A stretch of 64,000 nucleotides of DNA from an archaeon. GTDB taxonomy: Archaea > Thermoproteota > Nitrososphaeria > Nitrososphaerales > JACAEJ01. A model generated the notes under the pieces. The model ran no database searches, was not told the DNA's origin, and worked only from the letters and a program-made list of their open reading frames with translations. Each line of letters begins with the position of its first letter. The stretch's first letter is position 1. The position numbers were made by a program, and so were the translations under genes. The DNA lies in the NCBI GenBank assembly GCA_024256265.1, contig JACGUK010000001.1, positions 124,001-188,000 on the forward strand, written 5' to 3'. Of the stretch, positions 8,580-18,378 are shown piece by piece.

Positions 8580-8840
8580 AATTTTTCATTTATATAAATA
8601 GATGAAATGAATTAAAAATTCAATAAATTCATACATGAAATTAATGATTATTTACTGCCTTCCATATTTTACCTTGAATATGCCATTCATGGTGACAGGA
8701 AGTATAAAGCGAAGATAAAATTAAGGCACCAGTAGAACCAGAAAGTGCATCTGTATCTTATAACGGAATTAAGTAACATTTAAAATCAAGGATAAAGATA
8801 TAAAAGGCATACTAAGATTAAATTGGAGCAAGAGTGTTAG
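8580..8840. other. Intergenic stretch with possible decayed reading frames
   Basis: 261 bases with no start-to-stop gene that I can support. One forward frame without any ATG/GTG/TTG reads IFYLEYAIHGDRKYKAKI and stops near 8733. A second frame then reads APVEPESASVSYNGIK to a TAA near 8774. The switch between frames with protein-like composition hints at a frameshifted gene remnant, but chance cannot be excluded. The last ~60 bases hold AT-rich elements likely to be the cdc48 promoter. Confidence 0.25.
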
Positions 8841-11006
8841 ATGAGCCAGCAATACATATCGCTAAAGGTTTTAGAAGCATACACTAGAGATGTAGGAAGA
8901 GGAGTTGCAAGAATAGATTACGATACCATGGATGCCCTTGGTGCTTCTACAGGAGATATAGTAGAAGTTAGAGGAAAGAGAAGGACAGTTGCTAAATGCT
9001 TACCTCTCTATCCTTCTGATGAGGGGAGAGGTGTAATAAGAGTCGATGGTCTGATAAGAAATAATTCTGGAGTTGCTATAGGAGATACAGTTATTATTAA
9101 GAAAATCAAGGCTTTACCTGCTGAGAAAGTAGTAGTAGCACCATTAGAAGCTATACCGCCCATAGATGAGAGATATTTGGCAGATGCTTTAGAGAGCGTC
9201 CCTGTAACAAAAGGGGATAATGTTATGATACCTTATTTTGGAGGAAGGCTGACTTTTCAAATTGTTGGAATTAATCCTATGGCTGATGCTGTATTGATAA
9301 CTCAAAGAACTATCTTCGTTATATCAGAGAAGGGAGAGATATTTAGAGGAGTGCCACAGGTTACTTATGAGGACATAGGTGGATTAAAAGATGAGATACA
9401 GAAAGTAAGGGAGATGATAGAGCTCCCTCTAAGACATCCTGAAATCTTTGAAAAGCTTGGGGTTGAGGCACCTAAAGGAGTTCTGCTTTATGGTCCTCCT
9501 GGAACAGGAAAGACATTATTGGCAAAGGCAGTAGCCACTGAAAGCAATGCTCATTTCATCAGCATAAGTGGACCAGAGATAATGAGTAAATTTTATGGAG
9601 AGTCTGAAGCTAGGCTTAGAGAGATATTTAAAGAAGCCAAGGAGAAGTCACCTAGCATTGTCTTCATAGATGAGATAGATTCAATAGCCCCGAAGAGAGA
9701 GGAAGTAACTGGAGAAGTTGAGAGAAGAGTAGTAAGCCAGTTGCTATCTTTGATGGATGGATTAGAAGCCAGAGGGAAGGTTATAGTCATTGCAGCTACT
9801 AACAGACCGAATGCATTAGACCCAGCCTTAAGAAGACCTGGCAGATTCGATAGAGAAATAGAGATAAAAGTGCCTGATAAGAAAGGAAGGCTTGAGATAT
9901 TACAGATTCACACAAGGAATATGCCATTGACCAATGATGTAAATCTTGAGAAGCTAGCATCTGTAACTCATGGATTTGTCGGTGCTGATCTTGAATACTT
10001 ATGTAAGGAGGCTGCTATGAAGGCTTTGAGAAGGGTTCTCCCTGAGCTAAAGCTAGGAGAGGATAAGTTACAACCTGATGTTTTAAACAAACTACAAGTT
10101 AATGCTGGTGATTTTGAAAATGCATTAAAAGATATTATGCCATCAGCCATGAGAGAAGTCTATCTAGAGACGCCAGATGTGAAGTGGAATGATATAGGTG
10201 GCTTAGAATCTGTTAAGAGAGAGCTTCAAGAGGCTGTAGAGTGGCCTTTGAAGTATTCAGAGCTATACAAGCAAATAGGTTACAGCATACCAAAAGGGAT
10301 TCTTCTTTATGGTCCCTCTGGCACTGGCAAGACTCTGTTAGCAAAAGCTGTAGCTACTGAGAGTGAGGCGAACTTCATAAGCATAAGAGGACCAGAGCTA
10401 CTATCAAAATGGGTAGGAGAATCAGAGAGAGGTGTGAGAGAGGTATTCAGGAGAGCAAGGCAGGCTGCCCCTTGCATAATATTCTTTGATGAAATAGATT
10501 CTATTGCACCTATAAGAGGCATGGGCGGGGATAGCATGGTTACAGAAAGGGTTGTAAGCCAGCTATTGACAGAATTGGATGGTATTCAAGCACTTACAGG
10601 AGTTGTAGTCTTAGCAGCTACTAATAGAATAGACATGGTTGATCCAGCATTACTGAGAGCTGGTAGGTTTGATAAGCTCCTCTACATACCTATGCCTGAC
10701 AAATCTGCAAGAAAGGCTGTATTGGAGATACATGCAAAAGGGAAGCCTCTTGTAGATGTCAATCTAGAAAGAGTAGCTGAGATAACAGAAGGTTTCAGTG
10801 GTGCAGATTTGGCTGCTATAATAAACACAGCCACTTCTTTGGCTATTCAAGAATTCATAGGAAAATATCCTAACCCTGAAGATGCAAACAAGCATGTGAA
10901 TGAGGCATTGGTAAATTCTAAACATATCGAAGAGGCTATAAAGAAGGTAAAAAGCTCAAGAGAAGGAAAGACTATAGAGAAGGTTACTGTGCCATACTAT
11001 AGGTAG
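8841..11006 (+). CDS. cdc48: Cdc48/VAT-type AAA+ ATPase
   Basis: 721 residues in the order N-domain (double-psi barrel, ~1-90, then CDC48_2 to ~165), D1 AAA (Walker A GPPGTGKT at 218-225, Walker [12 protein letters not shown]) and D2 AAA (Walker A GPSGTGKT at ~491-498, Walker [12 protein letters not shown]). The protein is a hexameric unfoldase that extracts and threads substrates, working with the archaeal proteasome. The D2 P-loop has Ser where most homologues have Pro, a mild change that leaves the catalytic Lys-Thr intact. The start ATG at 8841 gives the usual [20 protein letters not shown]-terminus. Confidence 0.95.
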   Translation: MSQQYISLKVLEAYTRDVGRGVARIDYDTMDALGASTGDIVEVRGKRRTVAKCLPLYPSDEGRGVIRVDGLIRNNSGVAIGDTVIIKKIKALPAEKVVVAPLEAIPPIDERYLADALESVPVTKGDNVMIPYFGGRLTFQIVGINPMADAVLITQRTIFVISEKGEIFRGVPQVTYEDIGGLKDEIQKVREMIELPLRHPEIFEKLGVEAPKGVLLYGPPGTGKTLLAKAVATESNAHFISISGPEIMSKFYGESEARLREIFKEAKEKSPSIVFIDEIDSIAPKREEVTGEVERRVVSQLLSLMDGLEARGKVIVIAATNRPNALDPALRRPGRFDREIEIKVPDKKGRLEILQIHTRNMPLTNDVNLEKLASVTHGFVGADLEYLCKEAAMKALRRVLPELKLGEDKLQPDVLNKLQVNAGDFENALKDIMPSAMREVYLETPDVKWNDIGGLESVKRELQEAVEWPLKYSELYKQIGYSIPKGILLYGPSGTGKTLLAKAVATESEANFISIRGPELLSKWVGESERGVREVFRRARQAAPCIIFFDEIDSIAPIRGMGGDSMVTERVVSQLLTELDGIQALTGVVVLAATNRIDMVDPALLRAGRFDKLLYIPMPDKSARKAVLEIHAKGKPLVDVNLERVAEITEGFSGADLAAIINTATSLAIQEFIGKYPNPEDANKHVNEALVNSKHIEEAIKKVKSSREGKTIEKVTVPYYR

Positions 11007-11056
11007 AATTTTTAATTCATTTTATCAAGCAATTACAAGCTTAAAGGGCTATAGTT

Positions 11057-12652
11057 ATGGAGAAGGGCTTAGCTGAGATAATAGGAAGAGGCACATGGAT
11101 AGACAAAGTAGCTAAAAGGATCATTGAGAGAGAGGATAGGCTTAAGAGAAATAAAGGTATTCTTCGTGTTGAAAGCGGAATAGGAGCATCTGGCATACCT
11201 CATATAGGAAGCCTATCAGATGCTATAAGGGCTTATGGTGTAAAGCTGGCTTTAGAGGATATGAGTTACAGATCTGAGCTAATAGCCTTCTCTGATGATA
11301 TGGATGGGTTAAGAAAGGTTCCAGCTGGATTGCCTAAAGACCTCTCAAGATTCATAGGTACTCCTGTTTCTATGATTCCAGACCCTTTCAAATGCCATAG
11401 CTCTTATGGTGACCATATGAGCTCTTTGCTCAAAGATGCTTTAGAGAAGTGCGGTATTGAATATAAGTTTCAGTCTGGGAAAGAGGCTTATAAGAGGGGT
11501 TTATTAAACCAAAAGATAACTATACTTCTAGAGAAGGCTGATGTTATAGGAAGAAAGATTGCTGAGATGCTAGGTCAGAAGAAGTTCGAGAAAGCATTAC
11601 CTTATTTCCCATTATGTGATAGATGTAATAGAATATACGTTGCAGAGGCTTACGAGTACTTGAGAGATGAAGGAAAAGTTCGATATAAGTGTAAAGGGGC
11701 TGAAATAGGCAGTATATGGGTTGAAGGGTGTGGTTATGAAGGAGAGGCATCAGTAATAAATGGTCAAGGAAAGCTAAGTTGGAAGGTCGAGTTTGCAGCT
11801 AGATGGTCTGCCATTGATATAAGGTTCGAGGCTTATGGCAAGGATATAGCAGACTCAGTTAAGGTAAATGATTGGGTCTCAGATAATATATTAGATTTCC
11901 CTCATCCATATCATGTAAAGTATGAGATGTTTCTAGATAAATCTGGAAAGAAGATATCCAAGTCCTTAGGCAATGTTTTCACTCCTCAAACATGGCTCAG
12001 ATATGGCTCACCACAATCTCTTCTTCTTCTCATGTTCAAGAGAGTTGCTGGCTCACGTAACATTTCTATAGATGATATACCATCTTACATGGATGAGTAC
12101 GATCTACTCGAGAAAGTATACTTTGGCAAGATAAAGATAGAAAATCCATCAAAGTTAATGAAGTTAAAGGGGCTTTATGAATATGTAAACTTATTAAAGC
12201 CAAAAGAAAAGCCGAGCATTCATGCTCCTTACAAGATGCTAGTCCAACTTGCATCCATAGCTCCTAAAAAAAATCATTTAGAATACATTTTGAACAGGCT
12301 CTATGAGTATAAGATGGTAAGAGAGGCTACAAAAGAATTGATTCAAAGGATAGAATTGGCATCCAATTGGGCAGATGACTTTAAGACTATAGAGAGGAGA
12401 AAGTTGATATTAAAAGATAATGAGAAGAGAGCTATAAAAGAGCTATCTGAATTCATCTTAAAAGTCAAAGATGCAGAGAAGATTCAAGAAGAGATATTTG
12501 AAGTTGCCAGAAAGAACGAATTGGGTCCTCCTATTCTATTCAAATTGATCTATAAGACTCTAATAGGCTCTGACAGAGGTCCAAGGCTAGGAAGATACAT
12601 AGTAGATATAGGAAGAGAAGAGGTAGCTAGGCTTCTATTGGAGCAATTATGA
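11057..12652 (+). CDS. lysS: Lysyl-tRNA synthetase, class I
   Basis: 531 residues, of the archaeal class I LysRS family and not the class II enzyme. The HIGH-type motif appears as GIPHIGSL (residues ~52-59) and the KMSKS-type loop as KKISKSLGN (~298-306). A zinc-ribbon-like CDRCNRIYV lies in between. The enzyme charges tRNA-Lys with lysine in two ATP-driven steps. It lies 50 bases after cdc48 on the same strand and just upstream of tRNA-Arg, consistent with a translation-related cluster. The ATG at 11057 fits the family start. Confidence 0.95.
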   Translation: MEKGLAEIIGRGTWIDKVAKRIIEREDRLKRNKGILRVESGIGASGIPHIGSLSDAIRAYGVKLALEDMSYRSELIAFSDDMDGLRKVPAGLPKDLSRFIGTPVSMIPDPFKCHSSYGDHMSSLLKDALEKCGIEYKFQSGKEAYKRGLLNQKITILLEKADVIGRKIAEMLGQKKFEKALPYFPLCDRCNRIYVAEAYEYLRDEGKVRYKCKGAEIGSIWVEGCGYEGEASVINGQGKLSWKVEFAARWSAIDIRFEAYGKDIADSVKVNDWVSDNILDFPHPYHVKYEMFLDKSGKKISKSLGNVFTPQTWLRYGSPQSLLLLMFKRVAGSRNISIDDIPSYMDEYDLLEKVYFGKIKIENPSKLMKLKGLYEYVNLLKPKEKPSIHAPYKMLVQLASIAPKKNHLEYILNRLYEYKMVREATKELIQRIELASNWADDFKTIERRKLILKDNEKRAIKELSEFILKVKDAEKIQEEIFEVARKNELGPPILFKLIYKTLIGSDRGPRLGRYIVDIGREEVARLLLEQL

Positions 12653-12698
12653 TTTTAATAAAAATAAGCTTATCTTTATGCTTTGATCAATTGATAAA

Positions 12699-12774
12699 GG
12701 GCCCGTGGCCTAGCGTGGATTAGGGCGTCAGCCTGCGGAGCTGAAAGTCGTGGGTTCGAATCCCATCGGGCCCG
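12699..12774 (+). tRNA. tRNA-Arg (anticodon GCG)
   Basis: Acceptor GGGCCCG pairs with CGGGCCC (12767-12773), with discriminator G at 12774 and no encoded CCA. The anticodon stem TCAGC/GCTGA encloses the loop CTGCGGA, so the anticodon GCG reads CGC (and CGU by wobble). The T arm is GTGGG-TTCGAAT-CCCAT. The gene has no intron, unlike the four other tRNA genes in this window. Confidence 0.95.
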
Positions 12775-13132
12775 CTATCTTTTGAGTCCTTAAATAGGAT
12801 TCCTCATATAGCCTATTTGATGATGCCTTTAGCGGTAGAGCCATTAATGGAGTTCTTTGATGTGATAAGAAAACCTTTGACTAGAGATAAGTTGCTAAGC
12901 GCTTGAAGCTCTTCTTCACACATATTAGGATGGCGTTCTTCAATGTATGGATTGGATTAAACAAAACTACAATGTGGAATTAGCAATAAAAGACTTAAGT
13001 GATGTTTTGGAACATGAAAATCGAAAAGATTTTAAGTGAAAGTAGAACCAAGATAATTTACGTTTTCATGAAAAGGAATACGGAAAGTCGGCTGGAACGT
13101 CGGTTAAGAATCAACGAAAAACTAAGACCTCG
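12775..13132. other. Gene-poor gap between tRNA-Arg and nitrilase
   Basis: 358 bases without a convincing gene. Three short protein-like reading stretches occur on the + strand: a 28-codon ORF from ~12822 (MMPLAVEPLMEF...), a stretch around 12949-13038 reading MDWIKQNYNVELAIKD and onward to a stop, and a frame from 13014 (MKIEKILSESRTK). None is recognisable; together they look like debris of a disrupted gene or an insertion next to the tRNA. No repeat of the tRNA-Arg 3' end was found downstream. Confidence 0.3.
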
Positions 13133-14266
13133 CTATCGCAGTAGCAGCTCATCTAATACCTTTTCTAGTTTCTCCGGCGGTATCTCGTACTTTTCTGCGA
13201 TCCTACGAAGTTCGCTACTGGGTAGCGTGACGGCAGCCATAATGCGCTCGTGAACACGCGTTGGCATAGCCCAAGGATTCCATGACAGCATCAGTTGGGC
13301 TACATCGGGACGGGCGTAGTGACCATTTGCGTCAAAAACCACCTTGGCAGCCTTAATGAGGGAGGGGTCCAAGTTTGCATAAACGATTTTTTCCTGGTTA
13401 AACACAGGTTCGGCTAAATAGTTGCCGAAGGGGCTGACAACAGCGCTACCGCCCACCGCCCACTTGTAGTTGACATGAGGGTTGTCACGGATGTAAGCAT
13501 GTTCGTTTGGGATATCCTCAGAGCGTAGGAGACCGCTAACGCTGACGACAAAGGCCCCAGCCTCGAAGGCATGCTCTCGAATGGCTGGTTGGAGGTCACA
13601 TGTGCCACCAAAGCCAGCAGTGTCAGGCTCCACGAGCGAGGGGCCACTAATAATGCTCCAGCTACCCGGCCATACAGCAATGTGAATTTCCTCACCTAGC
13701 TCAATCATAGCGGCCTTGATCAAAATCATATGGTTCTCCCAACAGATTAGACCGCCAAGTCTACCGATGTTAGTATCGAAGACACGAAGGTCGCTGATGT
13801 CACCCCAGCCCCAGTAAGTCCGCTCAGTATAGGTAGGCATAAGCTTTCTGTGTTTACCCAGGATAGAGCCGTCTGATCCTAAGAAAAGGAGTGTGTTGTA
13901 CACCGTACGGTTCCCCGGCTTTTCACTCAGCTCGTTACAGCCTATGACGACATAGGCACCCGCCTCACGTGCGGCCTTTGCTAGAATTTCAGTGTCCTCA
14001 CTCGGAATGACTACGGAGTTTTCTTGTAGAGTGATGTTGTAATTTGCCCATTCCTTCAGCGACGACTCAAACCCGCCGGTGTAATAAGCTGGGTACCCTG
14101 GAATGAATGCCTCTGGGAAGACAATCAACTCTGCATCATTTGACGCAGCCTCATTGATGTATTGTATAGCCTTTTTGATTGTGCGTTCTTTATCCATAAA
14201 GACAGGAGCAATTTGAATCGCTGCTACTCGCACCTGTTCACATCCTCCTAAGACCTTTCGTGCCAT
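13133..14266 (-). CDS. Nitrilase / cyanide hydratase-type carbon-nitrogen hydrolase
   Basis: 377 residues. The catalytic Glu-Lys-Cys triad is visible: E52 in FPEAFIPG, K141 in KHRKLMPT and C175 in GGLICWENHM; the ERTYWGWGD segment is typical of true nitrilases (branch 1) rather than amidases. The enzyme would convert nitriles to carboxylic acid and ammonia. Its sequence is clearly richer in G+C and CpG-like codons than the flanking genes, and the gene stands alone beside a tRNA and a debris-filled gap, so recent transfer, probably from bacteria, is likely. A C-terminal extension ends in EIPPEKLEKVLDELLLR, a possible oligomer tail. The ATG at 14266 is used. Confidence 0.85.
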   Translation of the reverse strand: MARKVLGGCEQVRVAAIQIAPVFMDKERTIKKAIQYINEAASNDAELIVFPEAFIPGYPAYYTGGFESSLKEWANYNITLQENSVVIPSEDTEILAKAAREAGAYVVIGCNELSEKPGNRTVYNTLLFLGSDGSILGKHRKLMPTYTERTYWGWGDISDLRVFDTNIGRLGGLICWENHMILIKAAMIELGEEIHIAVWPGSWSIISGPSLVEPDTAGFGGTCDLQPAIREHAFEAGAFVVSVSGLLRSEDIPNEHAYIRDNPHVNYKWAVGGSAVVSPFGNYLAEPVFNQEKIVYANLDPSLIKAAKVVFDANGHYARPDVAQLMLSWNPWAMPTRVHERIMAAVTLPSSELRRIAEKYEIPPEKLEKVLDELLLR

Positions 14267-14361
14267 GATTTCACCACTGTTAATTTTTGTTTAAGCAAGG
14301 AGTCTCCATCAAATAAGGTTTACGATAATCTTTAAAAGTAATTTTGCCCTAATATAATATT

Positions 14362-14943
14362 GTGATTGAAAATATCAATCCTTTAGAGAAGGAAACTGGC
14401 AACATAAACACATCCCTAGATTCCAATATAGATCGCCTTGCCATAAAAGACAGTACTATTTTGTCTCCCTCAGAAAAGTTTGAGAACTGCAAAAACATAG
14501 GTGATGTCTTCGAACTCATAAAGGAGACGACGGAGAGATTCATAGGTTTAAGGAGAGCAGGTCTAACTTTGTACTTGGTCGATCTTCCAATGAATATTGG
14601 AGGTTTCCACCAAATCGGTTCTAATGTGATAGTGATGAACAGAACTTTGCTTAAGGCTATCGAAAGCATGGCTGAATCTAAGAAGGACGTAAATTCCTTT
14701 GTCTACCTTATACTGCTCCATGAATACCTTCATGCTTTGGGATATGCTGAAGAATGGAAGGTGAGAGAGCTAGTGTATAACATCTCGATGAGTTCTTTCG
14801 GGCAGGATCACGATATAACAAAGCTCGCAAAGAGGGGCTTTTCTTACATACTAGAACAAATTTCACATGCTCCAATAGAAAATGATGGGAAAATAGAGAT
14901 CGTAAAGGACTTTGATAGATCGAGCATGAGTTATATCGGCTAG
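14362..14943 (+). CDS. Putative HExxH zinc metallopeptidase-like protein
   Basis: 193 residues, starting with GTG at 14362. The motif HEYLHALG (residues ~120-127, within LILLHEYLHALGYAEEWK) is a classic HExxH zinc site with a downstream Glu candidate. An N-terminal region rich in Asp/Ser (residues 1-35) looks disordered. No signal peptide or membrane segment is seen, so it is likely cytosolic. I do not recognise a named family; the peptidase activity is inferred from the motif alone. An AT-rich promoter lies between it and the divergent nitrilase. Confidence 0.65.
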   Translation: MIENINPLEKETGNINTSLDSNIDRLAIKDSTILSPSEKFENCKNIGDVFELIKETTERFIGLRRAGLTLYLVDLPMNIGGFHQIGSNVIVMNRTLLKAIESMAESKKDVNSFVYLILLHEYLHALGYAEEWKVRELVYNISMSSFGQDHDITKLAKRGFSYILEQISHAPIENDGKIEIVKDFDRSSMSYIG

Positions 14944-15093
14944 TAATTCGTTTATTCTGAAAAACATTATCTTGAAAACTATAGGGCATTCCTTTGACAA
15001 ATGCTACTCCCTTTATAACTCGATTCTCATGGCTCTTTTGATTTTATTTTTAAAGAGTTTTGCGAAATAATGCTCAGATACGCAATAGATACA

Positions 15094-15100
15094 TATATAA
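15094..15100 (+). promoter_or_regulatory. TATA box for the GDT1-family gene
   Basis: TATATAA lies 26 bases (centre to ATG) before 15121. This spacing predicts a leaderless or nearly leaderless transcript and decides against the upstream in-frame ATG at 15070, which lies before the box. Confidence 0.6.
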
Positions 15101-15120
15101 CAAAAAATAAGAGAGCATGC

Positions 15121-15678
15121 ATGTTTATGTTTGAGGATTTATTAATACCATTCATTGTAATTGGTTTAGCAGAACTTGGCGACAAAACCCAACTATCCAT
15201 TTTACTTTTGTCCACAAAAACAGAAAAGCATCTACACTTATTGTCTGGTGTGATATTGGCTTTTTTGATAGTCGATGGGATTGCAATTTTAGTCGGAGAC
15301 TGGATTACGAGTATTGTGCCCATTGATTTGGTAAAAATAATCTCAGGCATTATTTTCATAATTTTTGGAATCTTAACGCTAAGGAGTGCTAAGAAAGAAA
15401 AGGGAGGCAAGTATTATTTTAAAAACCCGTTTTATTCAGGGTTCGGTCTAATTTTTCTATCAGAGTGGGGGGACAAAACCCAAATTGCTTCTGGACTGTT
15501 TACAACTAGATACAATGGTTTAATGGTTTTGATAGGCGCTATGTCCGCCTTGACTTTATTATCTATTGTGGCAATTTATCTAGGTAAATTTATTTCAAGC
15601 AAAATAAAGCGAAAAACAATAACAAAAATTGCTGGAGCCTTGTTCATATTGATAGGCACGTCGTTCTTTTTATTCTAG
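15121..15678 (+). CDS. GDT1/TMEM165 (UPF0016) family cation transporter
   Basis: 185 residues from the chosen start. Two copies of the family signature are present, GLAELGDKTQ near the N-terminus and FLSEWGDKTQ in the second half, each at the head of a three-helix bundle; six membrane helices are apparent. GDT1/MneA relatives export Mn2+ or exchange Ca2+/Mn2+ for H+. The frame is open back to ATG 15070, but the TATA box at 15094-15100 places transcription start near 15121, so MFMFEDLL is taken as the N-terminus. Located near a Ca2+-type P-type ATPase, it may share a role in cation homeostasis. Confidence 0.85.
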   Translation: MFMFEDLLIPFIVIGLAELGDKTQLSILLLSTKTEKHLHLLSGVILAFLIVDGIAILVGDWITSIVPIDLVKIISGIIFIIFGILTLRSAKKEKGGKYYFKNPFYSGFGLIFLSEWGDKTQIASGLFTTRYNGLMVLIGAMSALTLLSIVAIYLGKFISSKIKRKTITKIAGALFILIGTSFFLF

Positions 15679-15709
15679 GACATGCCCTTCACATTACTAA
15701 ACATCAAAT

Positions 15710-16645
15710 TTATTCCTTGATCTCAGTCCTTTTGAATAATATCCATGCTCCAAGCATTAAAGGTATTGTATATGCTAATACTACTCCTAAAGCTCTAAAG
15801 GCAATTTGGGCTATAGGCATGATCAGGGATTCTGTAATAGTAGTAGGTGTTGGTCCTAGCTGAATACCAGTAATGTATGTTACATTAACATTGGCATTAG
15901 GGTTTATAGCAAATTGGCTTAAAATCACTCCAAGAGCGTCTGTCCCTGTTTGAATGGATATTTTATCATCAACTATTATCCCAGACTGACCTTGGCTTGG
16001 TATGTAGTCAGCCATCCAAGCCTGACCTGCAAAGACTCCTAAAATTCCTACTGTAATGCCCAGCCCAATAATAATGCCAAAGGAGCCTAGGGCTGTAATT
16101 ATTGAGCTTTTAGATGCTGCTCCTAGGAAGAAGACCATTGATAAGTATAAAATCGTAGAGAGAAGAATTCCTAGAATGAGAGCTGGAGAAAATATTATGT
16201 ACTCTTGAGGGCCATATATGGCGTATGATAACCCTAAACCTATTAAGTAAAGGATCACGTATGCAATCGTCAATATTATGAGAGCAGCAACTACTTTAGC
16301 AAGAAATATCAGTGATCTAGATACTGGCTTTGAAAATAAGATGTGAGCCCTACCATGCTCGAATTCCTCAGGGATCGAGTTCATCCCTATAGCTATTGCA
16401 AATAAAAATATGAAGAAGCCTGATGGAGAAGACAATGCTTTGTAAGGATCTTGTTGAATAGCTTGACCAGTTATAGAAGAGAGGACTATTGGAACTATGA
16501 ATGTAATTATCTGAACGAGCACGACTATTAATAATATTGCTTGAAACTTCCTCTTTCTTAAATTCCAAAGAAGTTCGTATTTTAAAAGAGCTCTGAACTT
16601 GCTCAAACCACTTGCTTTTTTCTTTCTCTTCATATTAAGACTCAC
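15710..16645 (-). CDS. ABC-2 type transporter permease
   Basis: 311 residues with about six hydrophobic helices: the first (AILLIVVLVQIITFIVPIVL) after a basic cytosolic N-terminus, a large outside loop, then a run of helices with the ABC-2 arrangement EFEHGRAHILFSKPVSR (cytosolic coupling segment) and LMLGAWILFKR at the end. It overlaps the ATPase gene upstream by 11 bases, so the two form a translationally coupled exporter. The substrate is unknown; such pairs often handle drugs, lipids or peptides. Confidence 0.8.
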   Translation of the reverse strand: MSLNMKRKKKASGLSKFRALLKYELLWNLRKRKFQAILLIVVLVQIITFIVPIVLSSITGQAIQQDPYKALSSPSGFFIFLFAIAIGMNSIPEEFEHGRAHILFSKPVSRSLIFLAKVVAALIILTIAYVILYLIGLGLSYAIYGPQEYIIFSPALILGILLSTILYLSMVFFLGAASKSSIITALGSFGIIIGLGITVGILGVFAGQAWMADYIPSQGQSGIIVDDKISIQTGTDALGVILSQFAINPNANVNVTYITGIQLGPTPTTITESLIMPIAQIAFRALGVVLAYTIPLMLGAWILFKRTEIKE

Positions 16646-17567
16646 CTTTTATAAGCTCTAAGAAAAGCTCTTCAAGACTTCTCTCCTCTATTCTCATGCC
16701 TATGATAAGACCTCCAGCATCTGATATGGCTCTTGATATATGAGCCCTAAAGTCACCAAGCTTTGAGCAGAAAATCTCAGCTCTGTTGCCAACCCAGTTC
16801 ACCTTCTCTACAAAATTAAGGCTTCTTATAGCTTTAATAATATCAGGGGATACCTTCTCTAACTCAACAATAACTTCACGATGTTTAGAGAGCTTCTCAA
16901 GAAGATTTGAGATGCTATCTTCTATAATCTTCATGCCTCTATTGATCACTGTAGCGTGAGAGCAAATTTGTTGAACCTCATTTAAAAGATGAGAGGAGAG
17001 AAAGACAGTTCTTCCCTCTGATGCTATCTTCCTAATTATCTCCCTCACCTCCACCATGCCAACAGGATCGAGACCGAGGCTTGGCTCATCCAATATTACC
17101 AAATCAGGGTCTCCTATCAAGGCTTGAGCCAAACCTAGCCTTTGCTGCATACCTTTGCTATAGTGACCAATTCGATCATTAGCTCTATCGCTTAAACCAA
17201 CTAGCTCTAGTAGCCTTTTTGCCTCATTAAGCCTATCCATTCTTGATAGACCATAAATCTCTCCATATATCTCTAAAAGCTCTCGACCTTTAAGAAAAGG
17301 CGGTAGCTTAGGAAGCTCTGGCATGTATCCTATCCTTGACCTTACATCAGGTTTCCATCCACCACCCTCAAAGCCAAGAACTTGAATGGAGCCTGAGTCA
17401 GGCTTTAATAGCCCTAAAATTAGTTTAATAGTGGTAGTCTTGCCTGCTCCATTAGGACCTAGAAAGCCATGAACAGTTCCAACCTCAACCTTGAGATCAA
17501 GTCTGTCTACTGCTTTTATCCTTCCAAAGGATTTCGATAAGCCTTTAGCCTCAATGGCTATATCCAT
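16635..17567 (-). CDS. ABC transporter ATP-binding protein
   Basis: 310 residues with a complete ABC cassette: Walker A GPNGAGKTTT (~residues 36-45), Q-loop MPELPKLPP, signature HYSKGMQQRLGLAQAL, Walker B LVILDEPSLGLDP and H-switch SSHLL. The ~90-residue C-terminal part after the cassette is typical of the CcmA/DRA-like ABC-2 exporters. The gene is first in a two-gene operon with the permease (11-base overlap) and would energise that permease at the cytosolic membrane face. Confidence 0.9.
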   Translation of the reverse strand: MDIAIEAKGLSKSFGRIKAVDRLDLKVEVGTVHGFLGPNGAGKTTTIKLILGLLKPDSGSIQVLGFEGGGWKPDVRSRIGYMPELPKLPPFLKGRELLEIYGEIYGLSRMDRLNEAKRLLELVGLSDRANDRIGHYSKGMQQRLGLAQALIGDPDLVILDEPSLGLDPVGMVEVREIIRKIASEGRTVFLSSHLLNEVQQICSHATVINRGMKIIEDSISNLLEKLSKHREVIVELEKVSPDIIKAIRSLNFVEKVNWVGNRAEIFCSKLGDFRAHISRAISDAGGLIIGMRIEERSLEELFLELIKGES

Positions 17568-17680
17568 AATAACTATCCCTATTTAATTAAGTATTTAAGT
17601 CTCATAACTTTCTTCAATTTTCCTTCTTATTTATTTCTGCGCTAAATTGAATAATTGAATGGGCTTCTTTGATTATAGAA

Positions 17681-18319
17681 TTAAATCTCTTTTTTGAAGT
17701 TAATAGTGTAGCAAAAGAAATTGCCATATTTTTCAGCCGGATTGAAACCAAATCTCTCAGCGAGAGAAATGAGATTTCTTCTCATAACGTAATGAGGATC
17801 AGCAAGAAACTCTGTTATAGATAATAAACCATTAGATTTTAGTACTCGATGCAACTCCTTTAGGGCTATCTCTCTTTTAGGAATCTCTCCTATGACTGTA
17901 ACCAAGAAAGCTATGTCAAAGGCTTCATCCTTAAAGGGCAAATTTTGAGCATCTGCCATTATAAGCATGACATTTTTGACATTATTCTCCTCAACCTTTT
18001 TCCTTACCTTTGCTAAAGCCAAATCTTGAATATCTAATGAGTTAACTATTCCTTCCTTTACAATCTCAGATGCCTTAATAGTGTAGAAACCAGTGCCACA
18101 ACCAGCTTCAAGGACATTTTGTCCAGATTTAAGACCAGACCTTTTTAACAGTTCCTCTCTGCTCAAGATGAAATCTCTAACTGGAATGTCAAGTATTCCA
18201 AGAAGTTGTCTTGGAATCGGGGATGGGTAGATTTTTGCCAATATACGAATAATAATTTGAAATATTAGGAATAAGAATAAAATGATAAGGATCAAAAACA
18301 AAATGTCTTGAATGTTCAT
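17681..18319 (-). CDS. Membrane-anchored class I SAM-dependent methyltransferase
   Basis: 212 residues. Residues 4-30 form a strong single N-terminal transmembrane helix (ILFLILIILFLFLIFQIII). The soluble domain follows with SAM motif I VLEAGCGTGFYT, motif II-like VNSLDIQDLAL, DAQNLPFKDEAFDIAFL, and a LKELHRVLKSNGLLSI strand, the UbiE/COQ5-like layout. The fold is clear; the substrate is not. The membrane anchor suggests a lipid or quinone-like substrate (inference). Confidence 0.8.
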   Translation of the reverse strand: MNIQDILFLILIILFLFLIFQIIIRILAKIYPSPIPRQLLGILDIPVRDFILSREELLKRSGLKSGQNVLEAGCGTGFYTIKASEIVKEGIVNSLDIQDLALAKVRKKVEENNVKNVMLIMADAQNLPFKDEAFDIAFLVTVIGEIPKREIALKELHRVLKSNGLLSITEFLADPHYVMRRNLISLAERFGFNPAEKYGNFFCYTINFKKEI

Positions 18320-18378
18320 ATCATACGATAATTGAATTTGTTACATAAACCCTTCTACCTAGTCAGGTTGCACAGTGC

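Noticed and set aside
12999..13253. 84-codon + strand ORF
   Set aside because: Its second half is the antisense of the nitrilase end; the first part is only weakly protein-like.
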